This document shows positions 23,408 through 33,250 of a stretch of 64,000 nucleotides of DNA, piece by piece; within the stretch, counting starts at the first letter, position 1; every line of letters begins with the position of its first letter. Made by a program: the position numbers and the translations under genes. Under the pieces are notes generated by a model, which searched no databases, had not been told where the DNA came from, and was given only the letters and a program-made list of their open reading frames with translations. The DNA comes from Tupaia tana (lineage: Eukaryota > Chordata > Mammalia > Scandentia > Tupaiidae). The stretch is taken from assembly GCA_026018925.1 (NCBI GenBank), contig JAKSZU010000018.1:31620452-31684451 (forward strand). Reading direction: 5' to 3'.

Positions 23408-23813
23408 AGGACACATTTTAAAGCTTTGGGGCCCAGGAATAAAGACAACGTGTGGGATATCACAACCCACTAAGGAAGAGGAACAAGAGGAAGATAGACT
23501 TCCGCAGTCATGAGTCCCAGCTGTAGCTGGCTCCCGCCACGCCCAGACCTCCTCCTGAAGAGCTGGCTCACTGGGTTACACGCAGCTGAGGACCTTGACA
23601 GTGGCTTCCTCACAAGTCCTGAACTGACAGAGTTCCTCAAAGTCATCAGCAGCCTTCCCGACTCTTGCTCCCATCATGCCATAACCTACCATTTCACAGG
23701 GTTGGGAACCAGCAGAATTTTCCCCAGAATCCTGACTTGCAAAATCCCATTCCTACTGTGAAATGCCCAGAGCAGCTGCCCCAGCTCACACCAGGTTAAG
23801 GGGAAACGTCTGT

Positions 23814-23862
23814 TTGCCATGTGGGATCCAGCTGCCTTAACCTTCACACCACCTGCTGATGC
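23814..23862 (-). mobile_element. tailless retropseudogene of the SINE tRNA-like head
   Basis: A 49-bp insert is flanked by 16-bp direct repeats (23798-23813 and 23863-23878) that differ at one base. Read on the minus strand it starts at the 5' end of the SINE head (gcatcagcaggtggtgtgaa), runs through ggttaaggcagctggatccc and stops before the B box. It has no poly(A) or CT region. Known tailless retropseudogenes are 3'-truncated copies of small RNAs integrated with duplications, which fits. Confidence 0.7.
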
Positions 23863-23971
23863 AAGGGGAAACCTCTGTACAGACCCCTTGTCTCATTCTA
23901 TCATGGGAGGAAACGGAGTGCAGTGAGGAGAGACACCTGAGGAGGGTAAAAATAAAAGCAAAACAAGCGCA

Positions 23972-24475
23972 GATGATGGTGAGCTGGTTAGGGTGGGTGG
24001 ATCCCACATGGCCAACTGTGAGGTTCAAGTCCTGAACCCAGCAGCTTGAAAACATGCTAGATAGGCATGTCTGCATGCACCCCAAATTCCAAGGGAGAAT
24101 AGAGGAGAAGGGATTGTAGTATAGCCATCCCCCTGGAGGGATTTCTCACCCCCCCCCTTTTATTTTGAGATATTTTTGCTAGGGTACATGTGCTTGCCAG
24201 AGAGACAGGGAGACAGAGAGACATAAAGCAAGAAATCATCCCCCAGGGGTCACACCACAATCCCTTCTCCTCTGGTCTCCTCTCGGGATTTTGGGAACAC
24301 ACACACATGCACCTGGCATGAGTTTGAAGCCACCAGGCCTGGGACTCCAAACATGGTCGACCATGTGAGAGTCCAGCGACGGTAACCATTATGCCATCTG
24401 CTGGCCCCCCTCCCCTTTCTGTCTGTCTCTCTCTGGCGAGTACTTACACCCTATAGCAAAACTAATAAAAATATA
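23972..24475 (+). mobile_element. tRNA-derived SINE, type A, split by an opposite SINE
   Basis: The 5' part (to about 24151) includes ggatcccacatggccaactg, gaggttcaagtcctgaaccc and gaggagaagggattgtagta. After an inserted opposite-strand copy (24152-24411) the tail resumes with ttctgtctgtctctctctgg, then accctatagcaaaactaata. Confidence 0.8.
24152..24411 (-). mobile_element. tRNA-derived SINE, type A, nested (minus strand)
   Basis: Begins gagatatttttgctagggta and ends cattatgccatctgctggcc. It lies inside the type A copy of opposite orientation, giving a head-to-head inverted arrangement that could fold back in RNA. Confidence 0.85.
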
Positions 24476-25489
24476 CATTAAAAAAGAAAAAAAGCAAAAC
24501 AAAAGAGGAGTGAAGGTCTTCACCTAATTTCAGCCCAAGGCAAAAAGTCAGGCTACTTTCCCAAACCTCAAAAAGCAGACAGCCCTGACATGTTCAATCT
24601 GCTCAGGTCACAGTCAGGCAACCCGCGGGGACTTTGACTTGGCTTGCATGATATGTCTGCGAAATCAGAATTTGTTGCCAATCTTTTAAGATTGGCAGAT
24701 TTCCCATGGCAACCTGGGTTTCTGGCGTTTCCTCGTGGGGATGCTTGTCAGCATAGCAACCGTTGCGTTCAGGAGTGGCTCCCTCCACGGGGCAGCTGAA
24801 TGATTCCCTAGTTTACCTCGTCCTCACCATTGACCCGGACCTCACTGGCTCCCTCTGGGCCCACGTTGGCCCTCTGAGTCCGAGGAAGTAGGCTGGGGTG
24901 GGGGGGTGCGCCACGGGGCAGAGCTCCTTTACAGAGGCAACAGCGCGGCATGGGCCCTCTTTGATTCCAGAGCTGCCCATGAAACATCCAGTCACTCCTC
25001 TCCTCCATGACGATATTGCATAATTCACATGAAAACGGATTAATATACAGTCAGGAAATGCAGACACTCGATATGACTTCTAAGGGCTCTTGATTTGTAT
25101 GAAAAAAGGGATCATCCCAAAATATTCACTTCTCCACCCCTCTGGGGTTTGAAGATCATCTCCAAAGACCCTGTCCCACCGACCATTTGGACAACAACCA
25201 GAGACTCCTGTTAAGGCCAGGGGCAGACAGTTTCCTGGGTACCCCATGCTGGCTGCAGGCCCCCCAAGGCGACCATGTGAAGGCCCGATCTTGGCGTTTA
25301 TTTATTATTGAAGACTAGTCTCTAGCTCAGAATCCTTTGCTGTTTTTTGGCTCTTGCCTGAAGCCTCTCCCACAACCAAGTTCCTCTGATCATTTGTGTC
25401 AGAAAGCTTCCTCCTTTGGGCCAGGAGGAAATGGGCCTGTTACCCCCACCGTGCTGCTCAGCCCAGAAGAAAATCGAGCTGAAGAAATG
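24476..25489. other. single-copy non-coding sequence
   Basis: No repeat or exon is recognised. It contains the motif cluster at 24674-24760 and several CpGs (24835-24960). Short minus frames at 24808-25067 have no domain. Confidence 0.45.
24674..24760. promoter_or_regulatory. candidate RFX / NF-Y motif cluster
   Basis: At 24677-24696, 9-bp arms gccaatctt and aagattggc flank TT, giving two inverted CCAAT boxes. The X-box half-site gttgcc overlaps the left arm (24674-24679). Further half-sites are ggcaac (24708-24713) and agcaac (24755-24760), the latter preceded by gtcagc with a 2-bp gap (consensus GTNRCC-N0-3-RGYAAC, one mismatch). Binding is inference. Confidence 0.4.
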
Positions 25490-25620
25490 GTAATAGACTC
25501 TGTGTCAGCCCACTGGGCTCTGCTCATTAGCTGCGTGACCTTGGACAAGGTACTTGACCTCTCTGGGTTTTTGATTGCTCTGCTGTCAAACAGGGGTTTG
25601 CGATACCTTGGAGAAAATGG
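25490..25620 (+). mobile_element. MIR SINE fragment
   Basis: gctgcgtgaccttggacaag, gtacttgacctctctgggtt and ctgtcaaacaggggtttgcg follow the MIR core order. Confidence 0.75.
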
Positions 25621-25727
25621 ACTGTGATTGGGGATGGGTAAAAATCCTTGAAAAATACAAAATCATGTATAAATATAATTAACAGTACTGACTTGGTCAG
25701 GCCCACAATGAAAATAGTGTACCCGGG

Positions 25728-25948
25728 ACTGGGCTGTGGTGTAGTGGGGAAGGGCAATGCTCTTTGGGACCGATCTCTCATGTGGGATTCTGGGTTCATG
25801 TCAGAGACCATCCTGAGCATCCTGGGAATACAGGTGCCTGTAAGCTGGGGCTGGCTGAGTCTGGGGGTGAATCGTGGCTTTGGAATCCTACTGGGGTGCT
25901 CTCTGTTCTCTCTCTGCCTGTAGATAAAGAGCTTAAAGAAATGAAAAT
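25728..25948 (+). mobile_element. tRNA-derived SINE, type C
   Basis: Head gactgggctgtggtgtagtg and ctcatgtgggattctgggtt (B-box area), a body with catcctgggaatacaggtgc, then tactggggtgctctctgttc, CT-rich sequence and a short A-rich end. Confidence 0.65.
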
Positions 25949-26426
25949 AGTATACCAAAAGGAGGGTGGCAGGAGGCAAGAGACTATTTACAAAAGCATA
26001 AGCAGCTTTGAGGACACTGTCAAAGGGATGGGCAGCACCTCAGGGCTGGTGTCTATGGAGTTACCAGCAAAGGAGGGACTGTAGGAGAATCCAAGAGTGT
26101 GGCTGAATACAGAGGGCCACCTGAAAGCAGTGGCTTTTAAGGAGGGGTGTGGCCAAGGCACAGGAAAGCAGGAGGCATATCTCAACACTCTGCTCTTTAT
26201 ACCCTCTACATATCTTTAGGTGCCTTCCACTGGCCAAACCCAACCAGAGGCAAGACAGTGAGATACTCTCTAGCTGCTGTCTAGAGACATCAGTCTCTCA
26301 AGTCAAAGAGCAGTGTGCAGCGGGTAGAGACTAGATCTAGAGGGGCAAATGGAAGATATTTGGAACCATCTGGAGCAAAGTCATGCAAATCACCACGTTT
26401 CAAAAATGTGCCAGACACCATGGCAA
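25949..26426. other. single-copy non-coding sequence
   Basis: No recognised element. Purine-rich near 25955-25990. Confidence 0.4.
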
Positions 26427-26694
26427 TGGTTTTTTTTTGTCGTAGAGGTTTTTGCTATAGGGCACGTATGCTCACCAGAAAGACAGAGAGAGACAGAGAG
26501 ACAGAAAGTAAGAAATCACCCCCCAGGGGTGAGATGGCCATGCCGCAATCCCTTCTCCTCCATTCTCCTCTTGGGGTCTTGGGCACACACGCACACGCAC
26601 CCAGCCTGAGTTTAAGCCACCGGTCTGGGACTCGAACTGTGGCCAACTACGTAGGAGTCCAGCGACATAGCCATTATGGCAACTGCTGGTCCCA
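26427..26694 (-). mobile_element. tRNA-derived SINE, type A (minus strand)
   Basis: Poly(T) then tagaggtttttgctatagg, gtaagaaatcaccccccagg, the complement of a well-kept B box (gggactcgaactgtgg) and the end atggcaactgctggtccca. Confidence 0.88.
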
Positions 26695-26734
26695 GCAGTA
26701 TTTTTTATCACAGTCACTTTGTCTCCTCTCAACA

Positions 26735-26870
26735 GTCCTAGAATCCCATTTGACAGATGAGAAGACCATGGTATGAGAGGCTAATTGGCATGCCCAGAAT
26801 CACTCAGCCAGTCAGCTGTAGAAGCAGGAGTTGAACCTAGGACCCTGGACTCCTTTAGCTGCATGGCCTC
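26735..26870 (-). mobile_element. MIR SINE (minus strand)
   Basis: cccatttgacagatgagaag, aatcactcagccagtcagct and gttgaacctaggaccctgga are the reverse complement of MIR. Confidence 0.8.
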
Positions 26871-26880
26871 TCAAGTGGAG

Positions 26881-26882
26881 CA

Positions 26883-26915
<33 letters not shown>
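26881..26915. repeat. (GA)n microsatellite
   Basis: Purine run of agagagagag type with single A interruptions, immediately after the MIR. Confidence 0.9.
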
Positions 26916-26916
<1 letters not shown>

Positions 26917-27390
26917 GGATATTTGTTGTATCATTCTTCTGGCTCACTGCCCTATATTGATACTTTCTGCATCATTCAGTATTCAGGTATCGCACCTGCA
27001 CTCAGCACGGTGGATGTGTGCTGTGTTGGCTTCCAGTGGCAAATAATACAATCACAAGCTCTGCCGAGGCAGGAAGCACAGCCCTGAATCCAGGCGTGCG
27101 AGGCAGATGAGATGAACTATGCAACTGGACCAGAGTGTAACACTCAGAGGCCAATGAACCTTGGGGGAGTTGAGAAGACAGCCAGTCCCAGGTGAGTACC
27201 CTTGGAGCTTGGAGCCTTGTGTTGACAGAGGCGATGGTCAAAGGATTGCTTGTGTGGACTGAGGAGAGGGAGGAAAGGGGTAGGAAATGAGAATATCTTT
27301 GTGAGGTGCCTGCAAAATGTACAATGGAGCCTGTCCAGTCAGCCATTGGATCCTAAGGGGCTTTGAGCATGTTATGTAGTGTCTGTGAGA
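26916..27390. other. single-copy non-coding sequence
   Basis: No repeat is recognised. The 114-residue minus frame (27002-27346) has no domain and no plausible splice context. Confidence 0.4.
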
Positions 27391-27513
27391 GGGTCTTCAA
27401 CAAGTTTACGGATGATGCACGCTACAAAGAAACCGTGTATGGATTTTAGTTTTATTTTGTACCAAAATAAACTACTTTAATTCCATTTTTCCACAAGCTT
27501 TTTACAATCTCCT
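27391..27513 (-). mobile_element. palindromic DNA element of ~120 bp (copy 2, uninterrupted)
   Basis: Left end ggtcttcaacaagtttacgg and right end ccacaagctttttacaatct are imperfect inverted repeats. The interior (gtaccaaaataaactacttt, then aattccatttttcc) is the complement of copies 1 and 3, so this one is in the other orientation. It gives the unbroken length, about 120 bp. Confidence 0.65.
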
Positions 27514-27841
27514 CATATTTTCTAAGGAACAAATTAAATTAAGCTGCATTCCCGTTTTGGTCATCTATACATTAATATACATAGAGAATCTAAGGAGAGT
27601 AAAGCCAAAATATAGAAAGAGCCCAAGTCCCTAATCAACTTGTGAAAATCATTTATCTCATAATAACTCTTGCGTTAAACTAATGACATGAGTGAGAAAA
27701 TAAACTTTTACTATGTCAAGCCACTGATATTTTAGGGTTCGCTTGTTACAACAGCTAGAATGAATGAAACCATCCACAGAGTTTTTGTGTGTGAATCAAA
27801 TCCTAGACATAAAAAGACTCTGCAAGATAGGAAGTTGAGAC
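27514..27841. other. A/T-rich sequence, possible old LTR end
   Basis: The phrase gagaaaataaacttttacta followed by caagccactgatattttagg resembles the polyadenylation end of an ancient mammalian LTR. The rest is not recognised. Confidence 0.35.
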
Positions 27842-28098
27842 ATGGCCCCATAGCCTCATAGTTAAGGAAACTGGATCCTACATGGCCAGCCATGGTTCGG
27901 ATCCCAGCATCAGTGTCTTAAAAACACATCGGGCATGTGTGCATGCATACTCTCGAATCCCAATGGGTTGGAGAAATAGAGGAGAAGGGATTGTAGCATG
28001 ACCATGTCCCATTGGGGAGTGATTTTTCATTCTCTTCCCCTCACCCCTCCTATCTCTCTCTGGCAAGCATGTATATATGTCCCCTCCAGAAAAGCAAA
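27842..28098 (+). mobile_element. tRNA-derived SINE, type A-prime
   Basis: catggccccatagcctcata head, ccatggttcggatcccagca (B-box area), gagaaatagaggagaaggga body and tctctctggcaagcatgtat tail, running into the compound microsatellite. Confidence 0.75.
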
Positions 28099-28215
28099 TA
28101 TATATATATACACACACACAGACACACACACATATACAAAATATATATATGTGTGTGTGTGTCTGTGTGTGTGTGTGTGTATTGAGAGAGAGACAGAGAG
28201 AGAGAAAGAGAGAGA
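28099..28215. repeat. compound microsatellite with inverted CA and TG arms
   Basis: (TA)n, then CACACACACAGACACACACA, then (TA)n, then (TG)n with one TC interruption mirroring the CAGA, then (GA)n. The CA and TG arms are complementary around an A/T loop. Reading frames here are repeat artefacts. Confidence 0.9.
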
Positions 28216-29049
28216 ATGTGCTCAGAACTTTCTCTAGGAGGAACCCCTGCCTTCTAAGAGAAGTTTCTCTAAGCAAGAAAGAGACAGAACTGCATATTCC
28301 TCTAAAGAAGACTTGGGTCTTGCCAAATTGAGGACTGATAAGGACATACTGTAAAAGCACTTAGACTATACAGAGGAGGGGTAGGCAGGACCTCATGTCC
28401 TCTGAGGGAGTCTATGCAGTTGGGTTCCCTGAACTTCAGAGACCCAGAAGCAGCTGAGACTCAAGTGTTCCATAACACGTCTGACTTTGACAATGATCTT
28501 CAGAGTGCAATGACAGGCTGTAGAACTCAGTGGAGGAGGTTTACATCCAATGTCCTCACTTTCTTATTATGTATTGGTTGAAGCAGCTCTTAGAATGCTA
28601 AGAGTCGCCAACAGCAGGTTTTTAATCTCCCCAAATGGAGCCATTTTTCATGAAGTAATTGAGGCCCATCACAGTTTCTCCTTCTCCACTGCTGACCCAC
28701 CACTGCTCTCCCAGGATGAAGTCCCAGAAGAACCAGTGGGGCGGCAGCCAGGGTTTCCCAGACCATGGCCTAATTCGGTGCTACTTGATATTCCTGCAAA
28801 CCCAGGACTCACACGACGTGCTGAGACAATGTTTGTTTGGAGAACACATTTCCGCTCCCTTTGTACTGCAAGCCTGGGACCAAATGAAATGCACCACGTC
28901 TTTCCTGCAAATCTGGAGTTTGCCAAAGTTCAAGAGAAGATGGCTTGAAACTATGTAGATGCTATACTTTCTCTAAAATGGACATGGTGGTACATGGCCT
29001 GACCACTTCAAGTGTAGCTAAGAAACTGTGGAAAATGTCTTTATTAATT
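28216..29049. other. single-copy non-coding sequence
   Basis: Two plus-strand frames overlap (28550-28948, 132 residues; 28659-28958, 99 residues) along with one on the minus strand. None has a recognised domain. No repeat is seen; conservation cannot be judged. Confidence 0.4.
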
Positions 29050-29065
29050 AGAAATGCCCCCAGCT

Positions 29066-29333
29066 TGGGACCAGAGGATGTCATAATGGCTACATCACTG
29101 GATTCCCATGTAGTCAACTGCAGTTCGAGTGCCGGACCTGGAGGCTTAAACTCACGCCAGACATGTGTGCGTGCATGCCCAAGATCCCGAGAGGAGAATG
29201 GAGGAGAAGGGATTGCGGCGTGGCCATCCCCCCTGGGGGGTGATTTCTCTCTTTCTGTCTCTCTGTCTCTCTCCGTCTTTCTGGTGAGCGCACACGCCCT
29301 ATAGCAAAAACCTTTCCAAAAAGAAAAAGAAAA
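29066..29333 (+). mobile_element. tRNA-derived SINE, type A, perfect TSD
   Basis: A perfect 16-bp duplication agaaatgcccccagct flanks it (29050-29065 and 29334-29349). B box gttcgagtgcc, intact body gagaggagaatggaggagaa, hairpin cccccctggggggtga, tail ccctatagcaaaaaccttt. Well preserved. Confidence 0.93.
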
Positions 29334-29349
29334 AGAAATGCCCCCAGCT

Positions 29350-29690
29350 CCAAGTAACAGAAAAATCCACTACCATAATCTAAGTTAATAGGGCTTTATT
29401 TTCCTCCCATAACAAGATATATAGAGGGTGGCACTTTGGAGGCATTGGATTTAACTACTCCATTATTGTGTGATCTAGATCTAAGATCTGTTTCATCTTC
29501 TAGTTCCATCATCATTAGCGTATTAAGTTTGAACCACATAATTTTGTCTCATGGTCCCCAAATGGCTCTGTCTCTCCTCACATTGGCATCCAAAGCAGAA
29601 CAAAAGGGGAATCAAGGCAAAAGTTCTCTCCTAAGAAGACTTTGTCTTTGAATTTGGTAAAAGATAAGCCATCCCTAGCAGACAGCTCCT
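29350..29690. mobile_element. old interspersed repeat, family not named
   Basis: ccaagtaacagaaaaatcca, taatagggctttattttcct and tctgtctctcctcacattgg follow a mammalian repeat layout I recognise but cannot name. Diverged, non-coding. Confidence 0.35.
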
Positions 29691-30204
29691 TACTTCTCAG
29701 TGACAAGGCCTAGATCAGCAGGAAGGAAGGGGGCGTGAGACAGGAAATAGATCGGCGGTGGATAGGCAGTGGATAGCATTTGCCACAGAATCACACGTGT
29801 AGAGGTGAGGTGAGCTGAGCCCTGGTTCTGCACTGAAGGGGACTGTGTGTCTTTGGGTTCTATCCCTGCCTTTCCAGGTCCTCAGTTTACCTTTGTACCA
29901 GTAGGAAACGAGCTCAGTGATCTTCAAATATATTCCCTGGAAGTGTGTATAGCTCTGCGACTTGACCTGACTGTGGTGACTCAAGTGTGGTGACCCAACT
30001 GTGGCATCCTCAGCAGAGGAAGCCCATCAAATCTCAGTGGAGAAGCTCAAACCCACTCCTGCTCATGTCTCCTGTCACCTTGTGATGGTGGATTCATCTG
30101 TCCCTGCGTTCTCCCTCCAGGGTCTTCATTTTGGCTGATCGCAAAGATTTGAGTCTGAGAATGCAGGGGGCACCTGAGACAGAGGTGGCAGCAAGTGTTT
30201 GGGC
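29691..30204. other. single-copy non-coding sequence
   Basis: Nothing recognised. A short local repeat (gtggtgactcaagtgtggtg) occurs near 29972-29997. Confidence 0.4.
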
Positions 30205-30345
30205 CCCAGTGGTGGTAGATCTGAGTCCTAGAGATGCTTTGATTTGCTAGGTAATCTTGGACCAGTCGCCGGCCTTCCCTGTGCCTTATTTTCCTTATTT
30301 CCTTAGGGAGGGGGCTGGACAAGATGACTTGTATTCAAAACCACA
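30205..30345 (+). mobile_element. MIR SINE fragment
   Basis: gctaggtaatcttggaccag, then cttccctgtgccttattttc and ggctggacaagatgacttgt follow the MIR core with strong divergence. Confidence 0.5.
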
Positions 30346-30467
30346 TCTGAGGGTGTCAAGGAGGAGGACAGAAGGGAAAGTTGAGGTCTAGATTCCTGGA
30401 TTTGTAGGATACTATGGAAATAGGGAGGGGAGTCAGGATGGCTGCAGAGAAGCAGGGGTCCGTTCTT

Positions 30468-30686
30468 TTTCTTTTTTTTTTTAATTAAACTTATTTATTT
30501 ACATTCATTCACTGTACATCATTACAGCATACAAAGTGAGATTTTCCATCTAGAGTACACCGTATATTGGGACTGATAACCAGAATACACAAGGAACTAA
30601 AAAAGGTGTTTGGAAAAAAGATGATCAACCCTATTAAAAGATGGGAGAAGGAGATGAAAAAAACACTCTCTAAAGGTGACATACAA
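30468..30686 (-). mobile_element. 5'-inverted, truncated LINE-1 insertion
   Basis: A perfect 14-bp duplication aggggtccgttctt flanks it (30454-30467 and 30687-30700). It begins with poly(T), that is a poly(A) tail on the minus strand, and A/T-rich 3'UTR-like text. From about 30580 it reads as sense L1 ORF2 on the plus strand (ccagaatacacaaggaacta, then ttaaaagatgggagaag). The switch of strand is the known twin-priming outcome. Confidence 0.82.
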
Positions 30687-30937
30687 AGGGGTCCGTTCTT
30701 AATGAGGGAGCTGGAGTTTCCTCCAGGCTAAGACCCTAATTCCAGCCAAGATGAGACTCTGCTGATTCTCCAAGCCTCAGGGAATCAGGGGCAGATCCTT
30801 TGGTTACTTTTGATCCTGGTTCAGTTCATGTTTCACAGACATCTCAAAGCATGGCCTGGAAGTGACCCCGTTCTCCCAACTTGGGGTTTAAGGATTAGTT
30901 GTAAGAATACTTGGCATTACCATGCCTCTATCTTTCT

Positions 30938-31038
30938 CCTCCTCTTCCTCCTCCTCCTTTTCTTCTCTCTTTCTCCTTTCCCTCCCCACTCCTTTCCTCT
31001 TTGCCAACTCTTCTCCTTCTTCCCTTTCTTTCTTCCTT
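30938..31038. repeat. pyrimidine-rich (CTTCTCC)n tract
   Basis: About 100 bp almost wholly C and T on the plus strand (tcctcttcctcctcctcctt, ctttctcctttccctcccc). Confidence 0.85.
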
Positions 31039-31049
31039 AATAACCTAAG

Positions 31050-31600
31050 CAGTCATTAAGTTGCTATGTGCCAGGTGTTGGAGGTATAACCATGAATAAG
31101 CTGACACTGCCCCTGCCTTCCTGGAGGTGACACTAATGGGAAGACAATCATTCAGTTAACATTGAATATGTGTTGGTTAAAAAAAGGGAGGCTAGGGGAT
31201 CAGCAGAAGTAGTGGTTATTTCTCTGGACTCCCACATGGCCAATCGCTGCTCAAGTCCAAGACTTGGCAGCTTGAAATTTATTCTGGGCCTTTGTGTGTG
31301 GATGCTCAAGATCCCAAGAGGAGAGTGGAAGAGGAAGGGTTGTGGCATGGCCATCCCCTCTGGGGGATGATTTCTCACTTTCTGTCTCTCTATCTCTCCA
31401 GCAAGTGTGCGCACCTTATAGCAAAAATCTCTCTCTAAAAAAAAGAAAAGAAAGAGCTATGAGAGCATAGAGCATAGAGGAAAAACCTGCTCATGGAGCT
31501 AAGAAGAAAGGGTACAGGAAAGGCTTCCTGGAGAGGTGACACTAAAGTTGAGACTGGAAGGATAAGGAGGAGCGAGCCCGGGGCAATTGGCCCTGGAGCA
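31050..31600 (-). mobile_element. L2 LINE fragment (minus strand), split by a SINE
   Basis: Left of the SINE: gctatgtgccaggtgttgga and cctgccttcctggaggtgac. Right of it: ggaaaggcttcctggagagg and gttgagactggaaggataag. Both are in the order of the reverse-complemented L2 3' region. Confidence 0.6.
31194..31455 (+). mobile_element. tRNA-derived SINE, type A
   Basis: Head atcagcagaagtagtggtta, mutated B box gctcaagtccaag, body gaggagagtggaagaggaag, tail accttatagcaaaaatctct and poly(A) with G interruptions. Sits inside the L2 fragment. Confidence 0.85.
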
Positions 31601-32524
31601 CCCATCTGGCTGCTATAGGTGAGGCGGCTCACGGCTCATCGCTGCTTCTCTCCAGAGAATCGGCTGCCCCAGGCAGACAGGGAGGCACTTCACCCCAATG
31701 TCCTAAAAGACTCTGTGTTACCCCCACTACTATCCTGAGGGGACAGACTTAAGACAATGCCATATGTAGAAGTACAGAATCCCTGACTTAAGGTGGGACA
31801 AACTCTAGTACCATTCACGCTTCTGAGCTCTCCACAGGACCAGGCTGAGCCTGTCCTTCCCTCATTCTCTGGCCAATTTCTCCTGGGAATAATGCCTCAG
31901 AAGGCCACTTGCACAAGAATCTCTAATGTCAATCTGTTTCCAGGGACCTTATCTTAAAACATAGGTGACCAAATGTTCCAGCAAAGGGAATAGCATTGTA
32001 TGAAGTGAATATATGGGAGCAAGAGAGAATAGAAGAAACTGGGGAGAATTGCAGGCAATTTGGGGTGTCTGGACTGCATGCAGGTCAGAGTACTGAGCCA
32101 AAATGCTGCCAATCCATCTGCAAAACCGGTTTCTAGCCCAGCTGCTCTCTTGGCCCAGGTCTGGGGCAATACCACTTGGAGCTTTGACTGCTCCCTCTGT
32201 ACCACCTTGACCTCCAAAGGTATAAGCAAGCAAGCCCAGCCTTGAGAAAGGGAGATAAAACAATAGGCACCCAGAGGAAGCCAGAGGAATGCCTACTGAT
32301 GATAATGCACCAAGTGTTTTGTAAGCCCTGTGGATCGATAGCAATGCATACTTGAGAGGGTCAGTACTGAGAGGCTCCTCAGCCATGTGTTCAAAAAATG
32401 CAGCCCTTGCCAGGCCCAGAGTCCTAAGGCTTGTTGCCCAGCTCTGAGATATCTCCCTCAGCCTCTAGTCCTCTCCCCAGTCAGGTAGCACAGCTTCTAC
32501 CTAGTGTAAGGCAGGCACACACAT
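31601..32524. other. single-copy non-coding sequence
   Basis: The 145-residue minus frame (31949-32386) has hydrophobic runs but no recognised family, and another frame overlaps it. Not called as a gene. Confidence 0.4.
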
Positions 32525-32573
32525 GACATGGGCAGATGGAGTAATCGTTAAGAGCATAGGCTCCGGATTCACC
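32525..32573 (+). mobile_element. MIR 5' fragment
   Basis: gcagatggagtaatcgttaa followed by gagcataggctccggattca is the MIR head, cut off where the LTR-like element starts. Confidence 0.6.
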
Positions 32574-33065
32574 CTGTATCAGTTAGCTATTGTCATAGTA
32601 ATGCTGTGTAACAAACAACTGCAAATCTCAGTGGCTCATAACAGTGAGTATTTATTTAGCCAATGCATTTGTGGGTTGGGTAGACCTACTCTGCTGGTCT
32701 TTAACTGGGCCTGCTCATATGTTTGTGGGTCAAAAAGGAATAAGCTGATCTAAGATGTGGAGCTAGGATAGCTCAGCTTTACGCGGAGAGCCATGAGATG
32801 TCTGTTATCCTTCTTGGTCCAGTGAGTTGCCCAGGATATAATATCAAAGCAGTAGCATTGAGGCTGCCAAAGAATGTTCTCACAAGCAAAGAAAATACAA
32901 ATGTGAAACTTGTTAAGGACCATACTCAACACTGGTACACTGGCACTTCTCTCATGGTCTTGGCCAAAGGAAGTCACATACTTGAGCCCAAAGTCAAAGA
33001 TGTGGAAATAAACTCTACTCCTTTACTGAGAGATCCTATGCAGTCAAAGGGTGAAAAACTAGAGC
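32574..33065 (+). mobile_element. old ERVL-type LTR (MLT2-like, tentative)
   Basis: tgtatcagttagctattgtc, taacaaacaactgcaaatct, cagtggctcataacagtgag, tggccaaaggaagtcacata. The order matches ancient ERVL LTRs. It interrupts a MIR and is followed by another MIR. Confidence 0.5.
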
Positions 33066-33074
33066 TACTTTGGA

Positions 33075-33250
33075 ACTCTGCTTGGCCACTCCTGTGACCC
33101 TGAGCAATTACTTAACTTCTCTGAACTTCTGTTTTCTCGTTTATAAAAGGTAGATAAAGAGAAATAATTACAGCTTCCTTTCGGGTGGTTGTGAGGATCC
33201 ATTTAGTTCAGGGAAAGTAGATGAGCAGTTGCTCTGTAACATTAATTACC
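33075..33250 (+). mobile_element. MIR SINE
   Basis: gaccctgagcaattacttaa, cttctctgaacttctgtttt, ctcgtttataaaaggtagat and ggttgtgaggatccatttag, in order. Confidence 0.8.

Noticed and set aside
31949..32386. 145-codon minus-strand frame with hydrophobic stretches
   Set aside because: Overlapped by another minus frame and a plus frame; no family resemblance that I can defend.
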